DNA from: an uncultured Sphingomonas sp.
GTDB taxonomy: Bacteria; Pseudomonadota; Alphaproteobacteria; Sphingomonadales; Sphingomonadaceae
Direction of reading: 5' to 3'
Assembly: GCF_913062585.1 (NCBI RefSeq)
Contig: NZ_CAJXWX010000013.1
Span: forward strand, 38,408-102,407
Length of the DNA stretch: 64,000 nucleotides
Part shown: piece after piece, positions 10,236 through 17,617 of the stretch
Layout: every line of letters starts with the position of its first letter
How positions within the stretch are numbered: the first letter of the stretch is position 1
The notes under the pieces: generated by a model
What the model saw: only the letters and a program-made list of their open reading frames with translations
What the model was told of the DNA's origin: nothing
Databases searched by the model: none
Position numbers and translations under genes: made by a program

Positions 10236-10263
10236 CGCGCAGAGGCGCGGAGGACGCAGAGGG
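10236..10263. repeat. left terminal inverted repeat of GxxExxY cassette
   Basis: 28 bp beginning CGCGCAGAGG and ending GACGCAGAGGG. It is the reverse complement of 10671-10698 with a single mismatch. With a 2-nt gap the similarity extends outward into a TTTTG/CAAAA edge. It starts seven bases after the fabD stop codon. Confidence 0.9.
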
Positions 10264-10266
10264 GGA

Positions 10267-10722
10267 TTGGGGCCATTGCGTGACATCGATCTCATCAGCG
10301 GGGATGTCGTCGATGTGGCCTTGCGGCTGCACCGCGAGTTGGGTCCCGGTCTCCTGGAAAGTGTCTATGAGATTGTCCTGGCCGCCAGATTGGCGGCTAT
10401 GGGCTACTCGGTCGCGCGCCAGCGCAGTATCGACATCGAATTTGAAGGCGTGCGTATCGAGGGAGCGTTCAAGATCGACCTTTTGGTTGATGAGCGCCTT
10501 GTGGTCGAAATCAAATCGGTGGAACGCTTGGCTCCTGTTCACGCCAAACAACTACTGACCTATCTGCGTCTGACTGGTCAGCCCGTTGGGCTGTTGATCA
10601 ACTTCGGAGGGGAGACGTTGCGCGAGGGTATACGTCGCCTCGTCAACAACCATAACCCCTCTGCCATAACCCCTCTGCGTCCTCCGCGCGTCTGCGCGAA
10701 CAAAATTTCTAGGGAGTTTCCA
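10267..10722 (+). CDS. GxxExxY protein (PD-(D/E)XK-like), frame runs into fabG
   Basis: About 150 aa of the GxxExxY family (PDDEXK_3-like), a widespread family of unknown function with a predicted nuclease fold. The name motif is G28-L-L-E31-S-V-Y34, preceded by LHRELGPG. The PD-(D/E)XK-like core is D71 followed by E81-I-K83. Start is a TTG at 10267, or a second TTG at 10276, behind a GAGGGGGA Shine-Dalgarno. No stop separates it from fabG: the frame continues to 11463. The natural stop appears to have been the TAG at 10710-10712, bypassed because of a 14-bp tandem duplication at 10650-10677. The gene is bounded by 28-bp inverted repeats, which suggests a mobile cassette. Confidence 0.85.
10650..10677. 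repeat. 14-bp perfect tandem duplication
   Basis: The unit CCATAACCCCTCTG occurs twice in direct succession (10650-10663 and 10664-10677). Because 14 is not a multiple of three, the second copy shifts the reading frame of the GxxExxY gene. This avoids a TAG at 10710-10712 and leaves the frame open into fabG. Confidence 0.95.
10671..10698. repeat. right terminal inverted repeat of GxxExxY cassette
   Basis: 28 bp beginning CCCTCTGCGTCCTCCGCGC, matching the reverse complement of 10236-10263 at 27 of 28 positions. It overlaps the last bases of the 14-bp duplication. The GxxExxY C-terminal codons run through it. It ends 24 bases before the fabG ATG. Confidence 0.9.
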
Positions 10723-11463
10723 ATGTTCGACCTGACAGGAATGACAGCCCTCGTGACCGGCGCGTCCGGTGGCCTTGGCTCGGCGGTCGCGAAGGCGTTG
10801 GCCGCGCAGGGGGCGAAGCTGGCGCTGTCCGGCTCCAATATCGACAAGCTGGAGGCGTTTCGTGCCGAGCTGGGCGGCGATCATGTCGCGGTGCCGTGCA
10901 ACCTCTCCGACCCCGCTGCCGTCGACGCGCTGGTCCCGCAGGCGGTGGAAGCGCTGGGCGGCAAGCTCGACATCCTGGTCAACAATGCGGGCGTCACCCG
11001 CGACAACCTGACCATGCGGATGAAGGACGAGGAGTGGGACCAGGTCATCAGCGTCAACCTGGAGGCGACCTTCCGCCTGATCCGCGCCGCCGCCAAGCCG
11101 ATGATGAAGGCGCGCTTCGGCCGTATCATCTCGATCACCTCGATCGTCGGCGCGACCGGCAATCCGGGCCAGGCGAACTATGCCGCGTCCAAGGCGGGCA
11201 TCGTCGGCATGTCGAAGGCGGTGGCGCAGGAACTCGCCAGCCGCAACGTCACCGTCAACTGCGTTGCACCGGGCTTCATGCGCTCGGCGATGACCGACGT
11301 GCTGCCCGAGGCGCAGAAGGCCGCGCTGCTCGGCAAGATTCCGGCGGGCGACCTGGGCAAGGGCGAGGATATCGGCGCCGCCGTCGTGTACCTGGCGTCG
11401 AAGGAAGCGGGCTATGTCACCGGCCAGACGCTGCACGTCAATGGCGGCATGGCGATGCTCTGA
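10723..11463 (+). CDS. fabG: 3-oxoacyl-ACP reductase
   Basis: NADPH-dependent short-chain dehydrogenase that reduces beta-ketoacyl-ACP. 246 aa from its own ATG, with TGASGGLG cofactor loop at residues 12-19, NNAG at 87-90, and the catalytic triad S140, Y153, K157. A good AGGGAG Shine-Dalgarno sits 6 nt before the ATG, so independent initiation is expected. The upstream GxxExxY frame could also give a 398-aa N-terminal fusion. Followed by acpP and fabF. Confidence 0.97.
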   Translation: MFDLTGMTALVTGASGGLGSAVAKALAAQGAKLALSGSNIDKLEAFRAELGGDHVAVPCNLSDPAAVDALVPQAVEALGGKLDILVNNAGVTRDNLTMRMKDEEWDQVISVNLEATFRLIRAAAKPMMKARFGRIISITSIVGATGNPGQANYAASKAGIVGMSKAVAQELASRNVTVNCVAPGFMRSAMTDVLPEAQKAALLGKIPAGDLGKGEDIGAAVVYLASKEAGYVTGQTLHVNGGMAML

Positions 11464-11593
11464 GCCCTGCCAGGGCTCGAATGATCCGATACTAAACCAA
11501 GTCCGTCGCTGGACGGGCTTGCCAGACATGGGCGCGCGTTCTACGTGCGTTCAGGAATTACCAACCCCCGATTAGATACGAGAAGGGATTACC

Positions 11594-11830
11594 ATGAGCG
11601 AGACCGCCGACCGCGTGAAGAAGATCGTCGTCGAGCATCTCGGCGTCGAAGCCGACAAGGTGACCGAGGACGCGAGCTTCATCGACGATCTCGGTGCCGA
11701 CAGCCTCGACATCGTCGAGCTCGTCATGGCGTTCGAGGAAGAGTTCGGTGTCGAAATCCCGGACGATGCCGCCGAGAAGATCACGACCGTCAAGGACGCG
11801 ATCACGTACATCGACGAGAACAAGGCCTGA
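11594..11830 (+). CDS. acpP: acyl carrier protein
   Basis: 78-aa acidic carrier of growing acyl chains. The phosphopantetheine attachment site is D36-S37-L38 in the classic [22 protein letters not shown] context. AGAAGGG Shine-Dalgarno precedes the ATG. A strong terminator follows before fabF, consistent with acpP being transcribed at higher level than its neighbours. Confidence 0.98.
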   Translation: MSETADRVKKIVVEHLGVEADKVTEDASFIDDLGADSLDIVELVMAFEEEFGVEIPDDAAEKITTVKDAITYIDENKA

Positions 11831-11893
11831 TAACGGGGCCACTCGGCCCGCCGTCATGCGGGCCGATCAGGCCGTAACAGGCCAGGTTTCAAG

Positions 11894-11932
11894 CGGCTCC
11901 CCGACCCCGACTAGCGGGCGGGGAGCCGTTTT
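11894..11932 (+). terminator. intrinsic terminator between acpP and fabF
   Basis: Ten-base perfect stem CGGCTCCCCG / CGGGGAGCCG with a 15-nt loop, followed by TTTTCGTT. It probably ends or attenuates the fabG-acpP transcript ahead of fabF. Confidence 0.8.
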
Positions 11933-11952
11933 CGTTCTGAATGGAGTGGAAT

Positions 11953-13209
11953 ATGCGGCGCGTCGTCGTCACCGGACTGGGTCTTGTCACGCCTCTGGGC
12001 GCGGACGTGGAAACCGCCTGGGCCAATCTGATCGCTGGCAAGTCCGGCGCCGGTCCGATCACGCGGTTCGATACCACCGGGCAGAAATGCACCATCGCGT
12101 GCGAGGTGAAGCCCAAGGATCATGAATATGGCTTCGACCCCGACAAGCGCGTCGACCACAAGGTCCAGCGCCAGGTCGATCCGTTCATCGTCTATGGCAT
12201 CGACGCCGCCGGACAGGCGCTGGAAGATGCCGGCCTGACCGAGATGGACGAGGCGACGAAGCTGCGTGCCGGCGTGTCGATCGGCTCGGGCATCGGCGGC
12301 CTGCCGGGCATCGAGATCGAATCGGTCAATCTGCACGAGCGCGGCCCCGGCCGGGTCAGCCCGCACTTCGTCCACGGTCGTCTGATCAACCTGATCTCGG
12401 GTCAGGTCAGCATCAAATACGGCCTGATGGGCCCGAACCATGCGGTCGTCACCGCCTGCTCGACCGGCGCGCATTCGATCGGTGACGCGGCGCGGATGAT
12501 CCGCGACGACGATGCCGACATCATGCTGGCGGGTGGTTCGGAAAGCACGATCAACCCACTGGGCGTCGCCGGTTTCGCGCAGGCGCGGGCGCTCAACATG
12601 AGCATGAACGACCGCCCGACCGAGGCGAGCCGTCCCTATGACAAGAACCGCGACGGCTTCGTGATGGGCGAGGGCGCGGGCGTCGTCGTGCTCGAGGAAT
12701 ATGAGCACGCCAAGGCGCGCGGCGCGAAGATCTATGCCGAGGTCGTAGGCTACGGCCTGTCGGGCGACGCCTATCACGTCACCGCGCCGCACCCCGAGGG
12801 CAAGGGCGCCGAGAATGCGATGCGCATGGCGCTGCGCAAGGCGGGCATGGAGCCGTCGGACATCGACTATATCAACGCGCATGGCACCTCGACCATGGCC
12901 GACACGATTGAACTGGCCGCCGCCAAGCGCGTGTTCGGCGACGACCTGTCGGGCGCGTCGATGTCGAGCACCAAGTCGGCGATCGGCCATCTTCTGGGCG
13001 GCGCCGGTGCGGTGGAGAGCATCTTCTGCATCCTGGCGCTGCGCGACCAGATCGTGCCGCCCACGCTGAACCTGGATGACCCCGACGAGGGCACCGAGGG
13101 CGTCGACCTGGTCCCGCACACGGCCAAGAAGCGCGAAGTGAAGGCGGTGCTGAACAACTCGTTCGGCTTCGGCGGCACCAATGCTTCGCTGGTGATGAAG
13201 GCGATCTGA
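11953..13209 (+). CDS. fabF: 3-oxoacyl-ACP synthase II
   Basis: Condensing enzyme of fatty-acid elongation. Starts MRRVVVTGLGLVTPLG; an ATG 12 nt upstream is less likely because the GGAG Shine-Dalgarno overlaps it. The catalytic Cys169 lies in VVTACSTGAHS, and the two His in NAHGTST and SAIGHLLGGAG. 418 aa, normal for the family. C-terminal NNSFGFGGTNASLV is typical. Confidence 0.97.
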   Translation: MRRVVVTGLGLVTPLGADVETAWANLIAGKSGAGPITRFDTTGQKCTIACEVKPKDHEYGFDPDKRVDHKVQRQVDPFIVYGIDAAGQALEDAGLTEMDEATKLRAGVSIGSGIGGLPGIEIESVNLHERGPGRVSPHFVHGRLINLISGQVSIKYGLMGPNHAVVTACSTGAHSIGDAARMIRDDDADIMLAGGSESTINPLGVAGFAQARALNMSMNDRPTEASRPYDKNRDGFVMGEGAGVVVLEEYEHAKARGAKIYAEVVGYGLSGDAYHVTAPHPEGKGAENAMRMALRKAGMEPSDIDYINAHGTSTMADTIELAAAKRVFGDDLSGASMSSTKSAIGHLLGGAGAVESIFCILALRDQIVPPTLNLDDPDEGTEGVDLVPHTAKKREVKAVLNNSFGFGGTNASLVMKAI

Positions 13210-13263
13210 CGCTCCTCCGCCGTTCGGGTGGGGCGGAGTCGTTGCGTTCCAGGGGTTTCCCTT

Positions 13264-13291
13264 GGCCTTCGACTACGCTCAGGCTGAACGG
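13264..13291. repeat. 28-bp REP-like palindromic unit, copy 1
   Basis: Copy of a 28-bp unit whose consensus starts GGCCTTCGACTTCGCTCAGG and ends CTGAACGG, with one substitution. It faces copy 2 (13321-13348) as an inverted pair that could form a 28-bp stem with a 29-nt loop. Confidence 0.9.
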
Positions 13292-13320
13292 CGGTTATAT
13301 TGTGCCACGCTCCCCAACCT

Positions 13321-13348
13321 CCGTTCAGCCTGAGCGAAGTCGAAGGCC
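13321..13348. repeat. 28-bp REP-like palindromic unit, copy 2 (inverted)
   Basis: Exact consensus copy in the opposite orientation to copy 1. A degenerate third relative with its own palindrome (TGCACTTCG ... CGAAGTGCA) follows at about 13376-13410. The whole 13210-13561 gap between fabF and mltG is made of these repeats and holds no gene. Confidence 0.9.
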
Positions 13349-13561
13349 ACGGGATCAGGGGTGCACGCAGGGCATGCACTTCGACTTCGCTCAGTGCGAA
13401 CGAAGTGCAGGCCGTTTGAAATGCCAACCCCGGCATCGTTCGGGGTCCGCTTGCAATATGGATCGGCCCGCGCCATCGGGCTGGCACGCAAGCGGGCCCG
13501 GATCGGTGCCGGGGTTGTTTCCTGTCCGGGCCTGTGCGCCCTAGTCAAAACCGGGTGAGAT

Positions 13562-14530
13562 ATGCGCAAGGTCGGCTGTATCGGGTTGCTGCTGGGGCTG
13601 ATCGGCATCGCCGTATTCGCCTGGGTCGCGCATGACTGGGCGGGCAGCGGACCGGCGCAGAAGCCCCTCGCCGTCGTCGTGCCCGAGGGCGCCAGCCTGG
13701 CGCGGGCCGCCAATGCCCTCCAAAAGGCCGGTGCGATCCGTTCCGCCGGGCGGTTCCGCCTCTATGCGCGGCTCTTCGGCAAGGGCAGCGCAATCCAGGC
13801 GGGCGAATATGCCATTCCCGAACATGCCAGCGCCCATGACGTCCTGACCCTGCTGCAGGAAGGAAAGGTCCGCCAGCGGCTGGTGCCGGTGCCCGAGGGA
13901 TACCCGTCTGTCCTGGTCTATGACGCCCTGATACGCGCCGACGGGCTGACCGGCGATGTGCCGGTCCCTGCCGAGGGTTCGATCCTGCCCGACAGCTATG
14001 CGTACCAGAAGGGCGACACCCGCGCCTCGGTGGTCGCGCGGATGCAGAAGGCGATGAAGGACTATCTTGCCCAGGCCTGGGCCGACCGTAAGCCCGGCAT
14101 CGCGGTCAAGACGCCGCAGGAGGCGATCATCCTCGCCTCGATCGTCGAGAAGGAGACGGGCAAGCCCTCCGAACGCCGGACGGTGGCGGCGGTCTATGGC
14201 AACCGTCTGCGCATCGGAATGCCGCTTCAGGCCGACCCGACCGTCATCTACCCGATCACCAAGGGGCGTCCGCTCGGCCGCCGTATCCTGCGTTCGGAGC
14301 TGCACGCCAAGAACGGGTACAACACCTATGCCAGCCCCGGCCTGCCGGTCGGGCCGATCGCCAATCCGGGGCGTGCCTCGATCGACGCGGTGCTGGATCC
14401 GGCGGACAGCAAGGCCTTGTATTTCGTCGCGGACGGGTCCGGTGGCCATGTCTTTGCCGACACGCTGGCCGAGCATAATGCCAATGTTCAGAAATGGTAC
14501 GCGATCCGTCGCCAGCGCGGGGAAATGTAA
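13562..14530 (+). CDS. mltG: endolytic transglycosylase MltG
   Basis: Inner-membrane lytic transglycosylase that cuts nascent glycan strands. One N-terminal membrane helix (about residues 4-24), a LysM-like subdomain (VVPEGASLARAANAL), and the YceG catalytic domain with the conserved ASIVEKETGKPSERRTVAAV segment containing the catalytic Glu. The C-terminal ADGSGGHVFADTLAEHNANV is typical. 322 aa; commonly follows fabF in alphaproteobacteria. Confidence 0.95.
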   Translation: MRKVGCIGLLLGLIGIAVFAWVAHDWAGSGPAQKPLAVVVPEGASLARAANALQKAGAIRSAGRFRLYARLFGKGSAIQAGEYAIPEHASAHDVLTLLQEGKVRQRLVPVPEGYPSVLVYDALIRADGLTGDVPVPAEGSILPDSYAYQKGDTRASVVARMQKAMKDYLAQAWADRKPGIAVKTPQEAIILASIVEKETGKPSERRTVAAVYGNRLRIGMPLQADPTVIYPITKGRPLGRRILRSELHAKNGYNTYASPGLPVGPIANPGRASIDAVLDPADSKALYFVADGSGGHVFADTLAEHNANVQKWYAIRRQRGEM

Positions 14531-14617
14531 CCAGCGCCTTTCGCCCACTTTCAACTTGGACTCGGACCTGTAGCATCTTCCTGCCAGACCATGGCTTCTG
14601 GTTGGGAGGACTGTTCG

Positions 14618-15037
14618 ATGATCACGTTGCTGGGTTCCGTACTTCTGGTCGCCGCCATGCCGCAGGCTGGCGCGGTAATGCAGCCTACCGAGGCCATGGC
14701 GCTGGCCGATGCGCGGCGTGGCCGGGGTGTCACGGGCACGTTCGAGATGACGGTCGCCGCGGCCCAGCGGACGCGCGAGGCGCTGTACCTCAACTCGAAT
14801 GCCGATTACCGCTCGCCGGACGACCTGACCTTCCGGCTGACCCCTCAAGCCGCGCGCAAGCTGCAGGAAAAGCTGGGCGCGGCCCCCGAAACCGCGCTGA
14901 TCGGCCGTACCGTGCGGGTGAAGGGCATGTTGAAGCTGATGCCGATCGTCAACGTGATCAACGGCACGCCGCGCAGCTATAACCGCCTCCAGCACGAGGT
15001 CTCGGTCCGCTCGCTGAGCAACCTGACGGTCGAGTAA
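14618..15037 (+). CDS. hypothetical exported protein
   Basis: 139 aa from the ATG at 14618, behind GGGAGGAC. An upstream ATG at 14591 would spoil the signal peptide. N-terminal signal MITLLGSVLLVAAMPQAGA, then a beta-rich domain with a core reading LIGRTVRVKGMLK and a C-terminal strand YNRLQHEVSVRSLSNLTVE. It resembles an OB-like periplasmic fold, but no family is recognised. Convergent with the beta-lactamase gene: the stop codons abut at 15037/15038. Confidence 0.75.
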   Translation: MITLLGSVLLVAAMPQAGAVMQPTEAMALADARRGRGVTGTFEMTVAAAQRTREALYLNSNADYRSPDDLTFRLTPQAARKLQEKLGAAPETALIGRTVRVKGMLKLMPIVNVINGTPRSYNRLQHEVSVRSLSNLTVE

Positions 15038-15910
15038 TCAGCGCGGCGATGCGGCCTCCCGGCGCAACCGAGCCTGCAACGCCTCTCTTGAGGAACGGGC
15101 ATAGGCCCGGCACGCACCGGGAGAATCGCGGAAGCGGTCGGTGGCGCCGTCCTGATCGGCATGGGCGGTGATCAATATATCGCAGGGCAGGCGCGCCATC
15201 GCCGCCTGCCCGCGTGCGAAGGCCATGACGACGGAACGATTCGCCGGGGCCGAGAAGCGATAATCCTCGGCCGACACCGGGTTCAGGCTGGCGGCGAAGA
15301 CGATCGCGCGGCATGATCCAGCCTGGCAGGCGGGCCAGCTCCAGCTCATGCTGCCCATGGTATGGCCCGGCGTCGCACGGGCCGTCACGACCGTGTCGCC
15401 CAGTCGTAGTTTTTCGCCGTCATGGATGACGCGGACCGAAGCCACGGCGGGAAAGCGGCTGTCATAAGCCCGCTGTGGGTCGTCGGCGGCCAGACGGCCG
15501 GTCCGCAATCGTTCGGCGCCGCGCGCGCTGGCGATGACGGTCGCGCCGGTGTCTCGCGCCAGGGCCGCGATGCCGCCCGCATGATCGAAATGCGGCTCGG
15601 TACTGAGAATATATTTGATGTCGTGCGGCCGGAAACCGAGCCTGGAGACGTTGGCCAGGATCGCGGGTGCGGCCTGGGGCAGCGCGCCGTCGATGAGGAT
15701 CAGGCCCTTGCCGGTATTGATCAGCGCGACGTTCAGGCCCCCGAAACCGACCAGATAGGTATTGCCGAAGACCCTTACCGGCGGACGCGGCGTCAGCCAT
15801 CCGGCGGTGCGGTCGGTCACGATCGGCCGGGTCAGCGGATCCGGCGCCTGAGGGCTGGCGGTTGCGGTGACGAGCGCGATCAGCGAGAAGAGGGTCGGCC
15901 TGGCGAGCAT
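15038..15910 (-). CDS. subclass B3-like metallo-beta-lactamase with Glu zinc ligand (B3-E type)
   Basis: Exported zinc hydrolase, 290 aa, signal peptide about residues 1-19. Putative ligands are E105-x-H107-x-D109-H110, H183 in TPGHTMGSMSWSW and H250 in DILITAHADQD. The B3 hallmark SLNPVSAEDYRF follows. The first residue of the usual H-x-H-x-D-H motif is Glu, as in the B3-E enzyme SIE-1 of Sphingobium indicum. GGAG Shine-Dalgarno 7 nt before ATG 15910; a frame extending to 16075 is rejected. Divergent from a LysR gene, which suggests inducible expression. Lactamase activity is inferred; other MBL-fold hydrolase roles are possible. Confidence 0.88.
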   Translation of the reverse strand: MLARPTLFSLIALVTATASPQAPDPLTRPIVTDRTAGWLTPRPPVRVFGNTYLVGFGGLNVALINTGKGLILIDGALPQAAPAILANVSRLGFRPHDIKYILSTEPHFDHAGGIAALARDTGATVIASARGAERLRTGRLAADDPQRAYDSRFPAVASVRVIHDGEKLRLGDTVVTARATPGHTMGSMSWSWPACQAGSCRAIVFAASLNPVSAEDYRFSAPANRSVVMAFARGQAAMARLPCDILITAHADQDGATDRFRDSPGACRAYARSSREALQARLRREAASPR

Positions 15911-15980
15911 GATGGGTCTCCTTGCCCGGCATGATGGATCGCTTCGGGCGCGCCGACAAAGCATCTTCGCTCGACAGAGC

Positions 15981-15997
15981 CATGAGCAGAATTCATG
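15981..15997. promoter_or_regulatory. LysR-type T-N11-A operator candidate
   Basis: Interrupted palindrome CATGA-N7-TCATG that contains T-N11-A (T at 15983, A at 15995), the core recognised by LysR-type regulators. It lies 8 nt before the LysR ATG and 71 nt upstream of the beta-lactamase ATG, so one bound dimer could control both genes as in ampR-ampC pairs. Confidence 0.55.
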
Positions 15998-16004
15998 GTG
16001 GGCC

Positions 16005-16883
16005 ATGGACCGTGCCCAACTGCCGCTCAACGCCCTTCGCGCATTCGAGGCGGCGGCACGGCATCTGAACTTCACCCGGGCCGCGATCGAGCTATGCGTC
16101 AGCCAGGGGGCAGTCAGCCATCAGGTCGCGACGCTCGAGAAAAGACTGGGCGCGCGGCTGTTCCACCGGCTGCCGCGCGGGCTGGCCTTGACCGACGACG
16201 GACAGGCGCTGGTGCCGGTGCTGGCCGAGACGTTCGACCGGATCGGGGCGACGCTGGATCGCTTTGCCGATGGTCGGTTCCAATATGTGCTGAATATCGG
16301 GGTGGTCGGGACTTTTGCCACCGGCTGGCTGCTCGCGCGGCTGGACGATTTCGCCGCGACCCATCCGCATATCGACCTGCGCGTGTCGATCAACAACAAC
16401 CGGGTCGATCTGGCGGGGGAGGGGCTAGATTATGCGATCCGCTTTGGCGACGGGGCGTGGCATGGCACCCATGCCGAGCGGCTGATGGCTGCGCCGCTGA
16501 CACCGCTCTGCGCGCCGCTGGTGGCGGCTCGGCTGCAAGCGCCGGGGGATCTGGCGCGCGAACGGCTGTTGCGATCCTATCGGGTCAGCGAATGGGAAAG
16601 CTGGTTCGCGGCGGCGGGTGCGCAGCCGCCGACCTTGCGCGGGCCGATGTTCGACAGCTCGGCACTGATGGTGGGGGCCGCGATGGCGGGGCTGGGCGTA
16701 GCGCTCGCGCCAAAGGTGATGTTCGGACATGAATTGACAACGGAGCGGCTCGTGCAGCCGTTCGACGTGGAAATTGACGCCGGGTGCTATTGGTTGACGC
16801 GATTGCTGTTGCGGAAAGAGGGACTGGCGATGAAGGCGTTTCGCCAGTGGGTGCTAGGGGCGGTGGATATTCCTCCCCTGTAG
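16005..16883 (+). CDS. LysR-family regulator, AmpR/GcvA-like
   Basis: 292-aa transcription factor starting MDRAQLPLNALRAFEAAARH. The winged-helix region (residues about 7-65, SQGAVSHQVATLEKRLGARLF) and the effector domain are close in pattern to AmpR and GcvA. Divergent from the B3-E-like lactamase, which favours an AmpR role, sensing muropeptides and controlling the lactamase. This is inferred from arrangement, not from effector residues. The last residues IPPL and the TAG stop lie inside a repeat element starting at 16869, so the C-terminus may have been reshaped by its insertion. Confidence 0.88.
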   Translation: MDRAQLPLNALRAFEAAARHLNFTRAAIELCVSQGAVSHQVATLEKRLGARLFHRLPRGLALTDDGQALVPVLAETFDRIGATLDRFADGRFQYVLNIGVVGTFATGWLLARLDDFAATHPHIDLRVSINNNRVDLAGEGLDYAIRFGDGAWHGTHAERLMAAPLTPLCAPLVAARLQAPGDLARERLLRSYRVSEWESWFAAAGAQPPTLRGPMFDSSALMVGAAMAGLGVALAPKVMFGHELTTERLVQPFDVEIDAGCYWLTRLLLRKEGLAMKAFRQWVLGAVDIPPL

Positions 16884-17006
16884 GGGAGGTGGCAGGCCGT
16901 CAGGCCTGACGGACGGATGTCGCGGTCGACAATCGCGGATGCCACGCCCCTCCACCACCCGGCTTTGCCGGGCGGTCCCCCTCCCCAAGCATAGCTTGGG
17001 GAGGAT
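16869..17006. repeat. palindromic intergenic element, family B copy 1
   Basis: About 138 bp from ATTCCTCCCCTG to TTGGGGAGGAT, with inverted ends and internal hairpins (GGCCGTCAGGCC, CCCGGCTTTGCCGGG). Shares CTCCACCAC and GGTCCCCCTCCCCAAGC blocks with 24389-24523 and 26814-26946. Its first bases encode the end of the LysR protein. Confidence 0.85.
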
Positions 17007-17011
17007 TTGGA

Positions 17012-17617
17012 TCAGCCGCGCAGCGCCGCCGCGGCGCGCGCCTTGGCCTCGACGTCCGCCATCGACCCGCCCGTGACCCAGCTGCCGCCGACGCACAGCA
17101 CGCGGTCGAACGCCAGCCAGTCGGGGGCGCTCGCTTCGGTGATGCCACCGGTCGGGCAGAAGCGCGCCTGATAAAAGGGCGCGGCCAGCGCCTTCAGCGC
17201 CTTCAGCCCGCCGCTGGTCTCGGCGGGAAAGAACTTGAAATGGGTCAGGCCCAGATCGAGCCCGCGCATGATGTCGCCCGCATTGGCGATGCCGGGCAGA
17301 TAGGGGATGCCGCTGTCGATTACCGCCGCGCCAAGCCGATCGGTCAGGCCGGGCGAAACGATGAACTCCGCACCCGCATCGGCCACGTCGCGCAGCTGCT
17401 GCTCGTTGACGACGGTGCCGGCACCGACGATCGCGCCGGGGACCTTCTTCATCTCGGCCATGGCTTCCAGCGCGGCGGGGGTGCGCAACGTCACCTCCAG
17501 CACCTTCAGCCCGCCCGCGACCAGCGCCTCGGCCAGCGGTTTGGCGGTGGCGGCGTCGTCGATGACCAGCACGGGAATGACCGCGCTGGTGCGCATGATG
17601 GTGGCGATGTCGGTCAT
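17012..17617 (-). CDS. eda: 2-keto-3-deoxy-6-phosphogluconate aldolase
   Basis: Splits KDPG into pyruvate and glyceraldehyde-3-phosphate, the last Entner-Doudoroff step. 201-aa class I TIM barrel with VLEVTLRTPAALEAM, GAGTVVNEQQL, the Schiff-base Lys in HFKFFPAE, and PTGGI at the phosphate site. Starts inside the ATGA overlap with glk. Last gene of the zwf-pgl-edd-glk-eda run. Confidence 0.97.
   Translation of the reverse strand: MTDIATIMRTSAVIPVLVIDDAATAKPLAEALVAGGLKVLEVTLRTPAALEAMAEMKKVPGAIVGAGTVVNEQQLRDVADAGAEFIVSPGLTDRLGAAVIDSGIPYLPGIANAGDIMRGLDLGLTHFKFFPAETSGGLKALKALAAPFYQARFCPTGGITEASAPDWLAFDRVLCVGGSWVTGGSMADVEAKARAAAALRG

Noticed and set aside
10230..10722. Insertion sequence at the GxxExxY locus
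   Set aside because: Inverted repeats are present but no transposase or target-site duplication was found, so it is not called an insertion sequence.
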